A DNA stretch of 64,000 nt from contig QLIY01000089.1 of assembly GCA_003260075.1 (NCBI GenBank), positions 90,670 to 154,669 of the forward strand, in the 5' to 3' direction. The translations under genes and the position numbers were made by a program. Shown one piece after another: positions 62,840 through 64,000 of this stretch. The DNA comes from Phallusia mammillata. Its lineage: Eukaryota > Chordata > Ascidiacea > Phlebobranchia > Ascidiidae. The notes under the pieces were generated by a model. It made no database searches. It was not told the DNA's origin and saw only the letters and a program-made list of their open reading frames with translations. The number at the start of each line of letters is the position of its first letter. Position 1 is the stretch's first letter.

Positions 62840-64000
62840 CTTGGCAGCACTGATAATTGTATTTTCTTAGTTGGCAACCTTAATTTTCGGGCCACTTATA
62901 AAATGTGCCTACAGGCCAGCAGACCCTTAATCCAGCACCGAATGCATGAAATCAAAATGTTCGTGTCGGCCGGTCGACCATGTAGCAGACCCTATGCATT
63001 TGTGTCTCCCAATATTTTAAAATGTTTGTTTCAAAAGAGAGAAAAACGTGTAAATTGAAATATCTCTGTGATGTCTTAACTGTATGTTATGTAGGTTTAG
63101 ACCTATGTTGCGGGAATACTTTTCAAGTAAATGAACTTGGCACGAAATTTCGTTTTGAAAGAAGTAAAAATTTTTAAACGTTCTCGAAAGTTTGGCAAGT
63201 TATACATCAAAGTTCAAAATGTAAATACCCGCGGTTAGAAAAAAATATGCAGGTTTAAAAGTGGTATGCAATAATAAAAGCTAGGCAAGTTGTTTTATGT
63301 AGCCTATTTCAGTTTTGCTTTCAAAATCAGTGCTGGAGAAAACCTGTAACATTTCGGCCGAATGTGCTGTTTTGAGTTTGACGACGCACCCAGAATTTCA
63401 AACAAAAAATCGCCCCAAGCTTGCTCAAACCTTCAATATTGGCAAAACATTAGGCCTATGAATTAACTTGTTGTTGTATCTACCAGGTAGGGGAGACCGG
63501 GGATACTTCGGACGCGGGGATAGTTCGGGCCAGGTATATGACGTCACAGTAGAGCATTGTGATATCATTTTTTAACAAATCTTCATGCTTCCATTACAAA
63601 GCAGCATACTGTTTGGGAGTATGCGTAGTTCAACCGACTAGTAACAATAAACAAAGTTAGTTTAACACAGTGGTTCTTAACCGGGGGCATATTTCCAAAA
63701 TGTAATCTATTTCGCATATGGGGCTTTTTTAACCAATCACAGGTATCGATGTCACCGCCGCTTCGTCAGTCCAAACCAATCAGAGAACACTTTGCCTTTG
63801 ACCAATCACAGGACACGATGCGTGACAACCATGCAATCAACTTATTTTAAATTTTAAGTTCCGTTTCGCAGGTGTAGCTTTTTCATTAGCATTGCTTAGA
63901 GTTATGCCAGTTTAAGCATATGTATGTAGTTTTAATGGTAATAGCATTGTTTATAGTGATGCCAGTGTAAGCGTACTATGCGTGTAGTTTTAATAGTAAT
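61836..64000. other. Upstream region of EPB41L4A
   Basis: No exon recognised. About 200 bp (62056-62256) is repeated after an 11-G run (62257-62267), with small differences including a short indel. At 63489-63540 a GGGGAGACCGGGGATACTTC stretch, with a second degenerate unit behind it, looks like a repeat end. At 63669 a CAGTGGTTCTTAACC hAT left end begins; its right end lies outside the window. Confidence 0.5.
62745..62940. mobile_element. hAT-type MITE with a 54-G run at its centre
   Basis: Ends CAGTGCCGGATTAACC and TTAATCCAGCACCG are flanked by an exact 8-bp duplication, AATGCATG, at 62737-62744 and 62941-62948. The G run (62786-62839) begins after GTGCCTA, where related elements continue with unique sequence. 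Confidence 0.87.

Noticed and set aside
1-64000. CRISPR arrays, bacterial operons, plasmid origins
   Set aside because: The spliced animal genes and transposons make these inapplicable; no regularly spaced repeats were seen.

Overview
The window is animal nuclear DNA. It holds multi-exon genes with GT-AG introns, about two thirds A+T, and many short transposon copies. The gene set (a VDR/PXR-type nuclear receptor, tyrosine hydroxylase, DHCR7, PPM1D, EPB41L4A and a C8orf34-type protein), small introns of 60-600 bp and near-duplicate segments differing by a few percent fit a highly polymorphic invertebrate chordate. I infer an ascidian, probably Ciona-like, but the species is not proven by the sequence alone.

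Layout. 1-2211: no recognised gene. 2212-7039 (-): VDR/PXR-like nuclear receptor, final exon not found. 7040-14502: gene-poor, with microsatellites and two inverted LINE-like tails. 14503-16228 (+): axonemal dynein light intermediate chain DNALI1. 17089-24109 (-): C8orf34-like RII-alpha-domain protein, tail to tail with DNALI1. 25560-26038 (-): predicted 77-residue secreted peptide, unrecognised. 25.3-28.6 kb: transposon island with back-to-back hAT elements and a 5'-truncated Penelope-like element in a 15-bp target duplication. 29888-32980 (+): tyrosine hydroxylase. 35427-42439 (+): 7-dehydrocholesterol reductase. 44149-47070 (-): PPM1D/Wip1 phosphatase. 48019-51946 (+): ribosomal protein L7. 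53997-61835 (-): EPB41L4A-type FERM protein. 61836-64000: upstream DNA with hAT ends.

The genes are not an operon and do not form one pathway. TH makes L-DOPA, DHCR7 finishes cholesterol and consumes the vitamin D precursor, the nuclear receptor is of the vitamin D/xenobiotic class, and DNALI1 is ciliary. The DHCR7/VDR co-location is a curiosity rather than a shown functional link.

The strongest unexplained signal concerns sequence integrity. About 20 pure C or G runs (10-64 nt) and six single n's interrupt the window. Most short ones, and the n's, separate two nearly identical copies of flanking sequence. Several long ones stand where real sequence is expected: a TH exon, a transposon end, a hairpin. 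Every long run left of 25,522 is C and every one right of 31,414 is G. I read the runs as assembly placeholders and the switch in polarity as a probable reversed scaffold piece joined between those points. This affects DHCR7 exon 8 (present twice), TH exon 7 (a hole) and gene order across the join. Two one-base frame discrepancies (receptor, C8orf34-like) may also be sequence errors.
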